Assembly (NCBI GenBank): GCA_964357355.1
Contig: CAYHKY010000069.1
Location: 1 to 6,384, forward strand
Source of the DNA: CAYHKY01 sp964357355
GTDB taxonomy: Bacteria; Patescibacteriota; Microgenomatia; UBA10105
Reading direction: 5' to 3'
DNA: 6,384 nt
Shown here one piece after another: positions 5,961-6,384 of this stretch. The position numbers were made by a program, and so were the translations under genes. How positions within the stretch are numbered: position 1 is the first letter of the stretch; each line of letters opens with the position of its first letter. The notes beneath the pieces are model-generated. The model was not told the origin of the DNA. It made no database searches and saw nothing but the letters and a program-made list of their open reading frames with translations.

Positions 5961-6058
5961 AATATTTTTTGCACGCGTAATTTTCTCCTCCTTTGAGAGA
6001 ATGGAAAAGTTATTGGCAATATTTTCCACCTCCGATGTGGAATAGCTTTGCACATCGG
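5957..6058. repeat. Short direct repeat with a perfect hairpin at its second copy
   Basis: GTGGAATA, 2-3 nt, then TTTGCAC occurs at 5957-5974 and again at 6037-6053, 80 bp apart. The second copy is folded into a perfect 8-bp inverted repeat, CCGATGTG (6032-6039) and CACATCGG (6051-6058), with an 11-nt loop. No T-tract follows on either strand, so it does not look like an intrinsic terminator. Confidence 0.45.
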
Positions 6059-6156
6059 GAATGAATCACTATCCAAATCCAACAATTCTGGTTAATCTCA
6101 AACTATTTATATTAATTTATATTTATTAATCCATCTGATAACGAAGCTTTCGGTGG

Positions 6157-6211
6157 GTTCCTTTGAGCTATTTAGTAAACGTTTCTGACAAAATTCGAAC
6201 GCATTTCAAAG
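6157..6211. repeat. Copy B of the two-copy intergenic element
   Basis: It starts with GTTCCT (6157-6162) and ends with a 22-nt block (6190-6211) differing from copy A at only two adjacent positions. Element length is 55 nt against 54 in copy A, but the middle has diverged and the outer inverted repeat of copy A is lost, so this copy looks more decayed. Confidence 0.45.
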
Positions 6212-6232
6212 GTCGCGGTGGTTGATCGTTTA

Positions 6233-6252
6233 TCCTGAGTTTGTCGAAGGAC
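6233..6252. repeat. CCTGAG...GTCGAAGG interspersed repeat
   Basis: TCCTGAGTTTGTCGAAGGAC matches, up to a base or so, a short repeat found between genes in very many environmental bacterial genomes, usually as CCTGAGCTTGTCGAAGG. The recognition is from memory. The ends TCCT and AGGA are complementary. No function is assigned. Confidence 0.55.
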
Positions 6253-6384
6253 ACCCAGCCGCCGCACTATCTGAAAGCTCGGTCTGCGGCCTCGCAAAAA
6301 GTCGGCTCGAACTTCTTTTTACAAGAACGTCGTCTGTCGGCGACCCTCGATTTTCCCTTTGCAGCGCTGTCTGCGCCCAACCAT

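Larger units (their letters stand above)
5670..6384. other. Gene-poor tail with repeats
   Basis: No open frame here has convincing coding character. Short frames on both strands cross the GC-rich repeats and give low-complexity Arg/Ser/Pro-rich peptides typical of translated repeats. The region alternates between GC-rich blocks (about 5830-5960 and 6210-6384) and AT-rich stretches (about 6090-6135). One minus-strand frame from 6053 starts with about 35 residues of ordinary composition before running into repeat sequence; it may be a gene remnant. No RNA gene was recognised. A minus-strand frame open at the right edge ends at 6317-6319 and is too short to judge. Confidence 0.6.

Noticed and set aside
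5743..6053. Open frames of 61-70 codons on both strands as genes.
   Set aside because: They overlap each other across GC-rich repeats, give low-complexity peptides and lack promoters or start signals like those of the real genes.

Overview
The window most likely comes from a Patescibacteria (Candidate Phyla Radiation) genome, perhaps Microgenomates. This is an inference from several traits. The genes are small and lack Shine-Dalgarno sites. A 218-residue protein has the N-terminal anchor plus W-x-x-Y...F-x-V-x-YP extracytoplasmic domain style common in that group. A large membrane protein resembles lineage-restricted hypotheticals. The intergenic DNA carries GC-rich interspersed repeats of a kind often seen there (CCTGAG...GTCGAAGG, and CCGGCAGGC next to CCACCTGCTTCGCTGG). 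All genes read through in the standard code with TAA, TAG and TGA stops, so there is no sign of TGA recoding.

Layout. Positions 94-2286 (+) hold an HNH-type zinc protein followed by a 558-residue four-helix membrane protein of unknown function. A short convergent gap with inverted repeats separates them from the minus-strand genes. Positions 2443-3099 (-) encode a membrane-anchored extracytoplasmic protein. Positions 3249-3325 (-) are tRNA-Arg(UCG) with an encoded CCA. Its first 10 bases overlap the end of a second HNH/zinc-ribbon gene (3316-3750, -), and its likely promoter lies inside that gene. Positions 3844-4881 (-) encode a complete, apparently active Fic AMPylase with its own inhibitory helix and a C-terminal winged helix. 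Positions 4940-5634 (-) are a two-gene operon: an excisionase-type HTH protein followed by a PIN-domain protein, arranged like a toxin-antitoxin pair. The last 0.75 kb (5635-6384) has no convincing gene. It holds repeats, inverted repeats and probably decayed sequence.

The main regulatory observation is that good sigma70-type promoters end almost exactly at the start codons. Three genes have a -10 box followed by exactly 6 nt and then the start codon, which predicts leaderless mRNA, and a fourth is nearly so. The fic promoter is embedded in a perfect 11-bp inverted repeat containing three TTGWCAA boxes spaced 12 bp apart. A 12-bp string over its -35 box is repeated at the -35 of the HTH-PIN operon. 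This suggests that Fic and HTH-PIN form one co-regulated toxin-like module, with the HTH protein or the Fic winged helix as candidate repressor. That link is inferred, not shown.
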